Source: Bacilli bacterium (GTDB lineage: Bacteria > Bacillota_I > Bacilli_A > JAJDGJ01). From it: DNA of 41,168 bases. How positions within the stretch are numbered: position 1 is the first letter of the stretch; every line of letters begins with the position of its first letter. Positions 28,136-35,851 of this stretch are shown here, piece by piece. Below the pieces are notes generated by a model, which worked only from the letters and a program-made list of their open reading frames with translations, was not told the DNA's origin and ran no database searches. The DNA is taken from assembly GCA_031289255.1 (NCBI GenBank), contig JAITPW010000071.1, positions 1 to 41,168 on the forward strand, read 5' to 3'. The position numbers and the translations under genes are program-made.

Positions 28136-28164
28136 ATTATATCATTTTTAGACATTCTAAACAA
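28136..28164 (-). promoter_or_regulatory. Promoter of the ffh operon
   Basis: On the minus strand TTGTTT (28159-28164), a 17-base spacer ending in TGA, then TATAAT (28136-28141): a -35 plus extended -10. The predicted transcript starts about a dozen bases before the ribosome binding site of ffh. Confidence 0.75.
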
Positions 28165-28212
28165 TGAACATTCTTTGACTAATATTCATAACGATGTAAT
28201 GACTTCATTATT

Positions 28213-28235
28213 AAAAAAACCAGTATTGCTACTAG
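28213..28235 (-). terminator. Terminator after the 68-residue membrane-protein gene
   Basis: On the minus strand CTAGTA pairs with TACTGG (one G-U) around a GCAA tetraloop, followed by seven Ts. It lies 20 bases after the small gene and upstream of the ffh promoter, supporting the small gene as a separate transcript. Confidence 0.7.
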
Positions 28236-28256
28236 ACTATAATTAAGTTGCTATCT

Positions 28257-28463
28257 TTATTTAATAATATCATCTATTAAATGACTAATCATCGAGATGG
28301 CAAACATTATTCCTATGGAAGTTAAAAAAATTCGCTTTACCTCATCAAAACCCTCTTCGACTTCACTTTCACTATCCTTAAAAACAAGTATAAATATACC
28401 TATAACAATAAGTGTTTTTATACCAAAACTAATATAAAAATTACTGATATTTTCAGCTAGCAA
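28257..28463 (-). CDS. Small two-helix membrane protein of unknown function
   Basis: 68 codons from a TTG start. The product has a hydrophobic helix (about 14-28), an acidic loop (DSESEVEEGFDEV), and a second hydrophobic helix (about 45-60). I recognise no family. No clear ribosome binding site precedes the TTG and no in-frame ATG exists near the N-terminus, so the start is weak. In its favour are the alternation of hydrophobic and charged segments and the terminator directly downstream. It could be part of an older, longer gene. Confidence 0.5.
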   Translation of the reverse strand: MLAENISNFYISFGIKTLIVIGIFILVFKDSESEVEEGFDEVKRIFLTSIGIMFAISMISHLIDDIIK

Positions 28464-28839
28464 CCTAGCAATACCTAGAATAATGCTTTGAGAATAATAC
28501 TAAAATTAAATTTTTTTCATCATCATAAATACCCAAGAAAATATCTATTAAAAAAATGGTTGAATAATCTTACTAAGAATATCTTAACATCATTTATCTT
28601 GATTATAATTAAATTCTCCATATTTTAATTTAGATATCTTTCTATCTTTCTCATAAATTTCTCTAATGTCTATACAAACACTACCATTAATATTATAAAA
28701 GACATTAAATTATTAATCAATAATAACCTTAAAATACAATAACATAATATTAATACTAATAATTATGAATCTATCTTATCTAGAGATCACTTAGTAGTTA
28801 TAAATGATTAAATATCCATATTTAATCATTGCTCTTTAT
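28464..28839. other. AT-rich intergenic stretch with no recognised gene
   Basis: About 375 bases of very AT-rich DNA. There is a perfect 13-bp inverted repeat at 28803-28830 (AATGATTAAATAT / ATATTTAATCATT). A 39-codon open stretch on the minus strand (28590-28709) contains CIDIREIYEKDRK but has no start codon. These could be decayed gene fragments, but no function can be assigned and neither is called as a gene. Confidence 0.6.
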
Positions 28840-28868
28840 TTGCATATTTTCTAATATTAATTTATAAT
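28840..28868 (+). promoter_or_regulatory. Promoter of the orphan SAM riboswitch
   Basis: TTGCAT (28840-28845), a 17-base spacer, then a perfect TATAAT (28863-28868). The predicted start near 28875 coincides with the 5' strand of the riboswitch P1 helix, so the RNA would consist almost only of aptamer and terminator. Confidence 0.7.
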
Positions 28869-28873
28869 AGCAA

Positions 28874-28971
28874 TGACATCAAGAAAGACTGAGGGACAGG
28901 CCCGATGAAGTCTTAGCAGCCTGCATTATGCAAGGTGCTAAATCCTGCAGATTAATTTCTGGAAGATGCTA
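28874..28971 (+). ncRNA. SAM-I (S-box) riboswitch aptamer
   Basis: The conserved S-box core is present in order: AAGA, the P2 strand AAGACT, GAGGGACAGGCCCGATGA with the kink-turn/pseudoknot elements, the P2 return strand AGTCTT, AGCAGCC, the P3 hairpin TGCATTATGCA, AGGTGCTAAATCCTGCAG and GGAAGATGC. P1 is formed by TGACATC (28874-28880) and GATGCTA (28965-28971) with one mismatch. P4 pairs CAGA with TCTG. S-box RNAs bind S-adenosylmethionine and end transcription of methionine or cysteine genes. Here the next plus-strand sequence after the terminator holds no gene; the neighbour is convergent. It may be a trans-acting RNA or a relic. Confidence 0.92.
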
Positions 28972-28984
28972 TAAATAAAATTTT

Positions 28985-29012
28985 ATGCATTCTTTCTAAG
29001 AATGCATTTTTT
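28985..29012 (+). terminator. Expression-platform terminator of the SAM riboswitch
   Basis: ATGCATTCTT pairs with AAGAATGCAT (10 bp) around TCT, followed by five Ts. GAAGATGC in the 3' strand of P1 can alternatively pair with GCATTCTT of the terminator (with wobbles), which is the usual antiterminator arrangement. The switch therefore looks mechanically intact. Confidence 0.85.
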
Positions 29013-29038
29013 ATTTGATGTCAAACTTTTATACTAAC

Positions 29039-29068
29039 ACTAAAAAAGGGATTAATCCCTTTTTTAGT
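29039..29068. terminator. Perfectly palindromic terminator after the M23 peptidase gene
   Basis: A 30-base perfect palindrome, ACTAAAAAAGGG-ATTAAT-CCCTTTTTTAGT, whose own A and T runs serve both strands. It ends the secA-to-M23 operon and acts as a second stop for any read-through from the riboswitch. Confidence 0.85.
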
Positions 29069-29081
29069 ATACTGATATTTA

Positions 29082-30347
29082 TTAATATGATTGACCATAA
29101 CGTAATCCTAAAAACTCATGTGGTTTTAAACGACAAACATTGGAACATGAACCAATACTTGTATAACCTAAACCAAAATAAACATCACCAGTACTGCGAT
29201 ATTGATCAATAACACTTCTAAGTGATTGTCCCGTATGACGATATACTTCAAAGTGAAGATGAGGTCCCGTTGAATTACCCGTACTACCCATATAAGCAAT
29301 AACTTGGCCTTGTTTGATTGTGGAACCAAAGCTGGCATAACCATTAAGATGACCATAAAGAAAAGTCCAGGTCGTGTTACCAACTTGATGAGCCGTAAGC
29401 ATATAGTTACCATAACCCATACCATTACCAGTAGCTAAGACAACGCCATTAGCAGGGGCATGAATTGGGGTTCCATAGTTATTCGCTAAATCGACTCCTG
29501 GATGCCACCCTCCACCAAAATCGGCTGGATAATACCAAGCAGCAGCTGTCACAACCGCATGAGCTACCGGATTGACAAACCCTTTAGACTCTTTACCACC
29601 AGTAACATCATTAATATTAATGTTATTAAGTTTACTATTATAAACAGCATTATTTTTCTGTTCAGCTTGTAATTTAGTAAAAAGTTCGGCTTCTTTAGAA
29701 TAGTAATCTTTTAACATTGTTTTTTGTTCGTTTTGTGATTCTTCTAATTCTTTTTTACTATTTTGCAGTTCAACTTGTTTCTTTTTTAATTGAACTTTTA
29801 TATCATCTAAATCATGAATAACTTGATTATTAGCATCATTAATGGCATTAATACCATCCATTTTAGTAAGAAAATCATCAAGATTATTAGAACTCATCAA
29901 AAAATCTACCACAAAATTTTCCGTATTCATTTCTTGCATCATCGTTAAGCGTTCTAATACTTCATTTTCTAAAGCTTTAATTTCTTTTTCTTTAGCTTGA
30001 ATATTATTTTTAGTCGCAATAATTTGTTTTTTCTTTTCTTCAATAATAACACTATTTTTCTTAATCAAATCTAATAATTTAGAAATATCACCTTTAGTAT
30101 TTTCAATTTCTTCTTTTAAATTAAGCTGTGATTGTTTACTATTAGCCGCTTGATTTTTTAGATAACGCTCATAACCTTGACATACTGTTTTATTGGCATT
30201 ATAACTAGATCTTTTATTACATAGCTTTTGATAATAAGCTTCATTAGCTCCATAATTAATTTCACCCTTGATACTTAAAGAACAAATAATCAATAATACC
30301 ATCAAAATACTGAAGCCAATACTAATAATACTTATTTGTTTTTTCAT
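29082..30347 (-). CDS. Coiled-coil M23 peptidase, probable FtsEX-controlled wall hydrolase
   Basis: 421 residues: a membrane anchor or signal sequence (about 5-25), a long coiled coil (about 60-235, EKEIKALENEV and similar), then an M23/LytM domain (about 255-375). The zinc-site pattern is complete: HPGVDLANNYG supplies the first His and Asp, and HLHFEVY the catalytic HxH. The C-terminus adds about 30 residues with two cysteines (GSCSNVC). The architecture matches EnvC, PcsB and CwlO, the amidase activators or endopeptidases gated by FtsEX, and ftsE-ftsX lie directly upstream. The ATG at 30347 fits the GGAGG site (seven bases); one at 30353 is too close. Confidence 0.9.
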   Translation of the reverse strand: MKKQISIISIGFSILMVLLIICSLSIKGEINYGANEAYYQKLCNKRSSYNANKTVCQGYERYLKNQAANSKQSQLNLKEEIENTKGDISKLLDLIKKNSVIIEEKKKQIIATKNNIQAKEKEIKALENEVLERLTMMQEMNTENFVVDFLMSSNNLDDFLTKMDGINAINDANNQVIHDLDDIKVQLKKKQVELQNSKKELEESQNEQKTMLKDYYSKEAELFTKLQAEQKNNAVYNSKLNNININDVTGGKESKGFVNPVAHAVVTAAAWYYPADFGGGWHPGVDLANNYGTPIHAPANGVVLATGNGMGYGNYMLTAHQVGNTTWTFLYGHLNGYASFGSTIKQGQVIAYMGSTGNSTGPHLHFEVYRHTGQSLRSVIDQYRSTGDVYFGLGYTSIGSCSNVCRLKPHEFLGLRYGQSY

Positions 30348-30364
30348 TGACATCCCTCCTTTAG

Positions 30365-31282
30365 TTAGGATTTCAAATACCTACTGACTGATAAAATACT
30401 ACCTAACATCCCTACTAAACCACCAATCACAAATAAAGCTAAAGCCACGATTTGAATATCATGCATTGATACTAATTGTAATGATGAAGTAATAAAGAAC
30501 CCATTACTATAGGTTGCTAGGATTTTACCATATAATAATAATACTAAGACGGTTGGAACTACTGCTCCTAGTATTCCAATAAAAATCCCTTCAAGAATAA
30601 ATGGTGATCTAATATAACCATTACTTGCTCCTACTAAACGCATAATTTGAATCTCGGTTTTCCGGTTATAGATTGTTAATTTTATAGTATTAGAAATTAA
30701 GAATATTGCCAATAGAATTAAAGCAACCATAAAGAAAATCAAAACATTACTCACTTGATTAAATAAGGCGATTAACTTATGAATACCACCGGTTCCGTAA
30801 TTGACATCTTTAATCCCATCCATTTTTTTAATTTCTTTACTAACCTTTTCATAATCATTGTTTCCTTCTTTTAAGGTAACCTTATAAACATTTAACATCG
30901 GATTTTTATTCTTAAATCTTTCATATAAAGAATTATCTTCTCCTGTTAATTTGACATATTTTTTAAATTCTTCATCCTTACTAACAAATTCGACCTTTTC
31001 AATTCCAGAAATTGATCTAATACGATCACCAAGCGGATCTTTTTTAGTTTTAGGATCATAAATTTGTTTAGTATCATAAGCATTATCGACCATAACTCTT
31101 ATCGAGATATTTTGTTCAATTGAACCCATAAAACTTTTAACATTTAGTGATAAAATACTAAAGATTGCAACCAATAATAAGGTAACAGCTACAGCCGTTA
31201 CTGAAGAGAAAGACATCCAGAAATTTCTAAAGATACCCGTTAAAGCTGATTTAATATGCTTACCAAGTCTGTAGATTATCAT
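30365..31282 (-). CDS. ftsX: Cell division protein FtsX
   Basis: 305 residues: N-terminal cytoplasmic part and first helix, a large extracytoplasmic domain (about 50-170), then three helices with the FtsX-type segment IYNRKTEIQIMRLVGASNGY. It forms the membrane half of FtsEX and transmits ATP-driven movement to the wall hydrolase outside; the M23 protein encoded next is the obvious partner. The ATG at 31282 has GGAGG eight bases upstream and overlaps the 3' end of ftsE by 23 bases. Confidence 0.95.
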   Translation of the reverse strand: MIIYRLGKHIKSALTGIFRNFWMSFSSVTAVAVTLLLVAIFSILSLNVKSFMGSIEQNISIRVMVDNAYDTKQIYDPKTKKDPLGDRIRSISGIEKVEFVSKDEEFKKYVKLTGEDNSLYERFKNKNPMLNVYKVTLKEGNNDYEKVSKEIKKMDGIKDVNYGTGGIHKLIALFNQVSNVLIFFMVALILLAIFLISNTIKLTIYNRKTEIQIMRLVGASNGYIRSPFILEGIFIGILGAVVPTVLVLLLYGKILATYSNGFFITSSLQLVSMHDIQIVALALFVIGGLVGMLGSILSVSRYLKS

Positions 31283-31958
31283 TGTATCCGCCTCCCATCG
31301 TATCATTACTTACATATCCACTTTCAATTGTTATCGTTCGATGTTTAAAAGTATTAACCATTTGACGATCATGAGTAACCATAATCATCGTCGTTCCTCT
31401 TTTTGATATCTCTTCTAAAAGGTTCATAATTTCCTTACTAGATTCAGGATCTAGATTCCCTGTAGGTTCATCAGCAATAACAACTGAAGGGTTATTGATA
31501 ATCGCACGAGCAATCGCAACTCGTTGTTGTTGACCTCCACTTAATTCATGAGGAAAGGCTTTAGCTTTATCATCTAAACCTACTAATTGTAAGATACTAA
31601 GAACTTGTTTTCTAATCAAACGAGGATGTTTACCAATAACTTCTAAAGTAAAGGCAATATTTTCATAAACTGTTTTTTTAGGTAATAATTTAAAATCCTG
31701 AAAGATTACCCCTATTTGTCGTCGATAGAAAGGAACCCTACTATTTCTAATTTTATTAACTTGAATACCATTAACTTCAACAATACCTGAAGTAGCTTTT
31801 TCTTCACGATATAAAAGTTTAATAAAGGTTGATTTTCCTGCTCCTGTTGGGCCTATCACATATACAAATTCACCCTTTCCAATAAATAATGAAACATTAT
31901 TTAAAGCATGAACTCTTCCTTTACGATACATCTTCGTTACATTTGTGAATTTTATCAT
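31260..31958 (-). CDS. ftsE: Cell division ATP-binding protein FtsE
   Basis: 232 residues, single ABC ATPase: Walker A GPTGAGKST, IFQDFKLLP (Q-loop), signature LSGGQQQR, Walker B VIADEPTGNLD and the THD switch. The ATG at 31958 gives the usual FtsE start MIKFTNVTKMY and has AAAGGTGAT before it; a longer in-frame extension reaching into prfB lacks support. It is four bases after the prfB stop. Confidence 0.97.
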   Translation of the reverse strand: MIKFTNVTKMYRKGRVHALNNVSLFIGKGEFVYVIGPTGAGKSTFIKLLYREEKATSGIVEVNGIQVNKIRNSRVPFYRRQIGVIFQDFKLLPKKTVYENIAFTLEVIGKHPRLIRKQVLSILQLVGLDDKAKAFPHELSGGQQQRVAIARAIINNPSVVIADEPTGNLDPESSKEIMNLLEEISKRGTTMIMVTHDRQMVNTFKHRTITIESGYVSNDTMGGGYNDNLQTW

Positions 31959-31962
31959 TTTA

Positions 31963-33063
31963 TCACCTTTCTTTACTATATTGTAGTACCGAAGCAATAA
32001 CATCATCAAGATTACCTGATAATAATGCTTCTGGATTACTATTTTCATATTTTGAACGATGATCTTTAACCATCTGATAGGGATGAAAAATATAACTTCT
32101 TATCTGTGAACCAAAGTTAATATCGACAACATCACCTTTTAAACTTCTTTTTAACTCATTTTGTTTATCAATCTCAAGCTGGAGAAGTTTACTTTCTAAA
32201 ACACTTAATGCTTCTTTTTTATTTAAAAGCTGCGAACGTTCATTTTGACATGTTACCACAATTCCACTAGGAACATGTGTTATTCTTATTGCTGAATCAG
32301 TGGTATTAACCGATTGACCCCCGGCCCCACTTGAACGATAAGTATCAATTACTAAATCTTTTTCATCAATGCTTATTTTATCAATTTGTTCAAGAATAGG
32401 ACTGATGCTAACTAAAGCAAAAGTTGTATGCCTTCTTTTATTACTATCAAAAGGTGATATCCTTATTAAGCGATGGACCCCTCGTTCATTTTTAAGTAAA
32501 CCATAAGCATAACTTCCTTGTATTTTTAAAACAATACTCTTAATACCAACATCATTAGCATAGGAAGCATCAAGAACACTAATCTTAAATGATTTCTTTT
32601 TAGCATAATTAAGATACATTTTATAAAGCATTTCAACCCAATCTTGTGATTCCGTTCCGCCCGCTCCACTATGTATTTCAAGCAAAGCATCATTACTATC
32701 ATATTCATCATTTAACAACATGAGAATCTTTAACTGTTGATAATCTTCATTTAATTGTTGATATTCATTAATAATGTCTTCTTCCATTTCAACAATATCA
32801 TTATAATCCATACTCAATAATTCATTTAAATCTAAAACTTCTTTATTAGTCTTATCTACTAAGTTCAACAATTCATTTAATTGTCTTAATTCGCTAGTAA
32901 CTTGTCGTACATTATCTTTATTACTATAGAAATTATTCTGCATGGTCGCTTCTTCTAAAGACCTTTTTTTAATAACTAACTCTTCTTTAGTAGTAAGGCT
33001 AATAAAATTATGCAATTCATTTTGAATAACTTGTAAAGCTTTCTTTATTTCAAATAAATCCAT
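31963..33063 (-). CDS. prfB: Peptide chain release factor 2
   Basis: 366 residues. The RF2 stop-codon reader motif SPF (203-205) and the catalytic GGQ (248-250) are present, preceded by GAGGTESQDWV. It terminates translation at UGA and UAA. The reading frame is continuous: around residues 20-27 (FISLTTKE), where many bacteria have the CUU-UGA programmed +1 frameshift, there is none, so the usual autoregulation is missing. Its ATG overlaps the secA stop (TAATG). Its presence indicates UGA is a stop codon in this organism. Confidence 0.97.
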   Translation of the reverse strand: MDLFEIKKALQVIQNELHNFISLTTKEELVIKKRSLEEATMQNNFYSNKDNVRQVTSELRQLNELLNLVDKTNKEVLDLNELLSMDYNDIVEMEEDIINEYQQLNEDYQQLKILMLLNDEYDSNDALLEIHSGAGGTESQDWVEMLYKMYLNYAKKKSFKISVLDASYANDVGIKSIVLKIQGSYAYGLLKNERGVHRLIRISPFDSNKRRHTTFALVSISPILEQIDKISIDEKDLVIDTYRSSGAGGQSVNTTDSAIRITHVPSGIVVTCQNERSQLLNKKEALSVLESKLLQLEIDKQNELKRSLKGDVVDINFGSQIRSYIFHPYQMVKDHRSKYENSNPEALLSGNLDDVIASVLQYSKER

Positions 33064-35396
33064 TAATTTTCCCGATAAGCAAGATTCATGACTGAATAAG
33101 CAACATCTCTCATGATAGCTGGGAAGATCTCTTCAAATAACTTATTACCTTCTTCACGATACTCTTGGATAGGTTGTTTTTGGGCATATGAACGAAGTTG
33201 AACAGCATCTCTTAATTTAGTCATTGTATCAATATGTAACATCCAATAATGGTCTATTACCGAGATAAGAATTAATTTCTCTAGTTCTTTGACATTTGCG
33301 GAATCTTTTTGTCGAACAGCCAGATAATCATTTAAACAAATGTTATGGAAATGAGCTTGAACTTCATTAATACTTTTATTTTCAATTTCACTAGCTTTAA
33401 TGCTTCCTGTTTTAATCATTCGCCCTTCCAGTGATTCGATTAAATCATTAACTGCTAGTTCACCATCATCATTAATAAAATTATTTACATGAATATTAAT
33501 AGTATCTTCAATCGTACTTAAGATTGTTTCTTTCATAGACTCGGCATTAAGTACTTTATCTCTTTCACTATACATTTGATTTCTTTGCGTACTATTAATA
33601 TTATCATATTCTAATAAATGTTTACGGCTGTCAAAGTTATAACCTTCACCTGTTTTTTGAGCAGATTCAATTGCTTTAGCAAGCATCCCACTACTAAGAG
33701 CTTCTTCACCTTGTACTTCGCCTATCTTTTGAATCATCCAACTATTCTTTCCAAATCGTTGCAATAATTCATCTTCAAATGATAAATAGAAGACTGAACT
33801 ACCTGGATCACCTTGTCGTCCTGAACGACCACGTAACTGATTATCAATACGTCTTGATTCATGCCGTTCACTACCAATAACCGCTAAACCACCTAGAGCT
33901 CTGGTTTCATCACTTAGTTTAATATCCGTTCCACGACCAGCCATATTAGTCGCTAGGGTAACAGCTTGATATTGACCAGCTTTAGCAATAATTTCTGCTT
34001 CTCGTTCATGGTTTTTAGCATTTAATATTTCATGATTAATTTTATATTTTTTAAGATATTTGGAAATCTCTTCGGAAGTCTCAACGGCAACTGTCCCAAT
34101 CAGAACTGGTCGTCCCGTATCATAATGGTCTTTAACTTCTTTAGCGAGAGCTTCAAATTTACTTTTTTTATCAACAAAAATTTGGTCAGGATTATCAATT
34201 CTAATAACTGGTTCATTGGTTGGCACTTCAATAACATACATATTATAAGTAGTTGAAAATTCTTCTTCTTCTGTTTTAGCAGTACCAGTCATACCTGATA
34301 GTTTCTTATATAATCTAAAGAAATTTTGATAAGTAATTGTCGCCATAGTGCGGGTTTCTTCATTAATCTTAACCCCTTCTTTAGCTTCGATAGCTTGATG
34401 TAAACCATCTGAATATTGACGTCCTTCCATTACTCGTCCTGTAAAGGGATCAATCAACATTACTTCACCATTACGAATTAAGTATTCAACATCATTAGCC
34501 ATCGTAAAATTAGCTTTTAAAGCATTATTAATATGATGTACTAAAGCATTATGCTCTAATTGGTAAATATTTTTTATTTTAAACATTTTTTCAGCTTTTA
34601 AAATACCGCTAGCGCTTAAGAAAATTCCTTTTGTTTTTTTATCAATTAAATAATCTTCTTCTTTTAAGGTTTTCGCAAAAGTATTAGCACTAATATATAA
34701 TTTACGCGATTGCATATTTCCACCTGAAATAATCAATGGTGTTCGTGATTCATCAATTAGAATTGAGTCACACTCATCGACAATCGCATAGTTTAAACCA
34801 CGTAAAACTCGTTGATCTAAACTTTGAACCATATTATCACGTAAGTAATCAAAACCTAGTTCTGAATTAGTCGTATAAGTAATATCGGCCGCATACGCTT
34901 CTCTTTTTAAACCAGCTGACATATTAGCCCGATTAAGTCCTACTTCTAAACCAAGCCATTTAAAGATAACACCCATTTCTTCACTATCACGTTTAGCAAG
35001 ATATTCATTGACAGTAACAATATGAACACCTTCACCTGATAAAGCATTTAAATAAGCTGTCATTACTGAAGTAAGCGTTTTCCCTTCTCCCGTTTTCATT
35101 TCAGCAATATCACCAAAATGTAAGACAGCAGCCCCCACAATTTGAACAAAGAAAGGGTATAAACCGATCGCTCGATAACAAGCTTCTCTTGACACCGCGA
35201 AAGCTTCAACTAATAAGTCATCTAAAGTTTCACCATTTTGATAACGCTTTTTAAATTCAATGGTCTTTTCTTTTAATAAATCATCACTCAAAGCTTCCAT
35301 TTCTTCCTTTAATTGGTCAACTTGTATTGCTAGTTTTTCTACTTTCTGATATTGTTTAGCATCAGTACTAAACATTTTTTTGAAGATTGAAAACAT
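33063..35396 (-). CDS. secA: Preprotein translocase ATPase SecA
   Basis: 777 residues: Walker A KTGEGKT (101-107), DECD box, preprotein-binding domain, second helicase domain with ATNMAGRGTDIKL and QLRGRSGRQGDPGSS, and the helical scaffold/wing regions. It drives proteins through SecYEG. The ATG at 35396 fits the AAGGAG site (eight bases); the in-frame GTG at 35405 abuts it. The protein ends shortly after the helical domain (VMNLAYREN) and lacks the C-terminal linker and CxCxSGxxxxxCH zinc tail of typical Bacillus SecA. Confidence 0.97.
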   Translation of the reverse strand: MFSIFKKMFSTDAKQYQKVEKLAIQVDQLKEEMEALSDDLLKEKTIEFKKRYQNGETLDDLLVEAFAVSREACYRAIGLYPFFVQIVGAAVLHFGDIAEMKTGEGKTLTSVMTAYLNALSGEGVHIVTVNEYLAKRDSEEMGVIFKWLGLEVGLNRANMSAGLKREAYAADITYTTNSELGFDYLRDNMVQSLDQRVLRGLNYAIVDECDSILIDESRTPLIISGGNMQSRKLYISANTFAKTLKEEDYLIDKKTKGIFLSASGILKAEKMFKIKNIYQLEHNALVHHINNALKANFTMANDVEYLIRNGEVMLIDPFTGRVMEGRQYSDGLHQAIEAKEGVKINEETRTMATITYQNFFRLYKKLSGMTGTAKTEEEEFSTTYNMYVIEVPTNEPVIRIDNPDQIFVDKKSKFEALAKEVKDHYDTGRPVLIGTVAVETSEEISKYLKKYKINHEILNAKNHEREAEIIAKAGQYQAVTLATNMAGRGTDIKLSDETRALGGLAVIGSERHESRRIDNQLRGRSGRQGDPGSSVFYLSFEDELLQRFGKNSWMIQKIGEVQGEEALSSGMLAKAIESAQKTGEGYNFDSRKHLLEYDNINSTQRNQMYSERDKVLNAESMKETILSTIEDTINIHVNNFINDDGELAVNDLIESLEGRMIKTGSIKASEIENKSINEVQAHFHNICLNDYLAVRQKDSANVKELEKLILISVIDHYWMLHIDTMTKLRDAVQLRSYAQKQPIQEYREEGNKLFEEIFPAIMRDVAYSVMNLAYREN

Positions 35397-35419
35397 TTCA
35401 TCCACTCCTTAGCTAGATT

Positions 35420-35425
35420 ATTATA
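35420..35425 (-). promoter_or_regulatory. Extended -10 promoter for the secA operon
   Basis: On the minus strand TATAAT is preceded by TGT (TGNTATAAT). The -35 region is poor. Transcription would start about 10 bases before the AAGGAG site of secA. Confidence 0.55.
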
Positions 35426-35467
35426 ACATTAATATTATCTGATCCTGTTACTATTTTGTGTATAATA

Positions 35468-35851
35468 TTAAAAAATTTCATATAAGATAATAATCTTAGT
35501 ATTTTTTTGATTTAATAGTTTGATGTGTTTTATGATGATAGGCAATTCTTCTCTTTTAAAGAAAATAGTATTTTTATAATGAGTTACTATTTCCTTAAGG
35601 GAAGTATTATCTTTGATTTGTTTAGTCTTCCTAAGATAATTTATTAATATATCATCGCTTATTTCTTTTTGATAAAACTTTATTACTTCATAATAAGCAA
35701 AATAAAATACACAAATTCTATTCTTACCTAGTTTAACATGTTTTTTATGATAAATATATAATTCTTGGCATTTGTTACATATTTGTTGAAACGTTATCGC
35801 TGAAAGAAGACTATTTTCATTAAATTCATCATTACATATTAAGCATTTCAT
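35468..35851 (-). CDS. Short ComFC-like protein (zinc finger without recognisable phosphoribosyltransferase domain)
   Basis: 127 residues starting MKCLICNDEF, with two CxxC pairs (C3/C6 and C25/C28) as in the N-terminal zinc finger of ComFC. Full ComFC is about 190-240 residues and continues into a phosphoribosyltransferase domain; here the remainder is helical and Lys-rich, and I see no PRPP-binding loop. The ATG at 35851 has GAGG six bases before it and overlaps comFA by 20 bases. Position after comFA and before secA supports the ComFC assignment. It may be a reduced or decaying partner. Confidence 0.6.
   Translation of the reverse strand: MKCLICNDEFNENSLLSAITFQQICNKCQELYIYHKKHVKLGKNRICVFYFAYYEVIKFYQKEISDDILINYLRKTKQIKDNTSLKEIVTHYKNTIFFKREELPIIIKHIKLLNQKNTKIIILYEIF

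Noticed and set aside
28803-28830. 13-bp perfect inverted repeat as a terminator
   Set aside because: It is almost pure A/T with a two-base loop and lacks a U-run on either strand; it may be an operator or chance, so it is only mentioned.
29015-29212. 65-codon plus-strand frame directly after the riboswitch terminator
   Set aside because: It starts with TTG, lacks a ribosome binding site, runs through the palindromic terminator and then antisense over the 3' end of the M23 gene. It is not a credible riboswitch target.
31963-33063. Programmed frameshift in prfB
   Set aside because: Looked for at the usual place near codon 25; the frame is continuous and no in-frame UGA is present.
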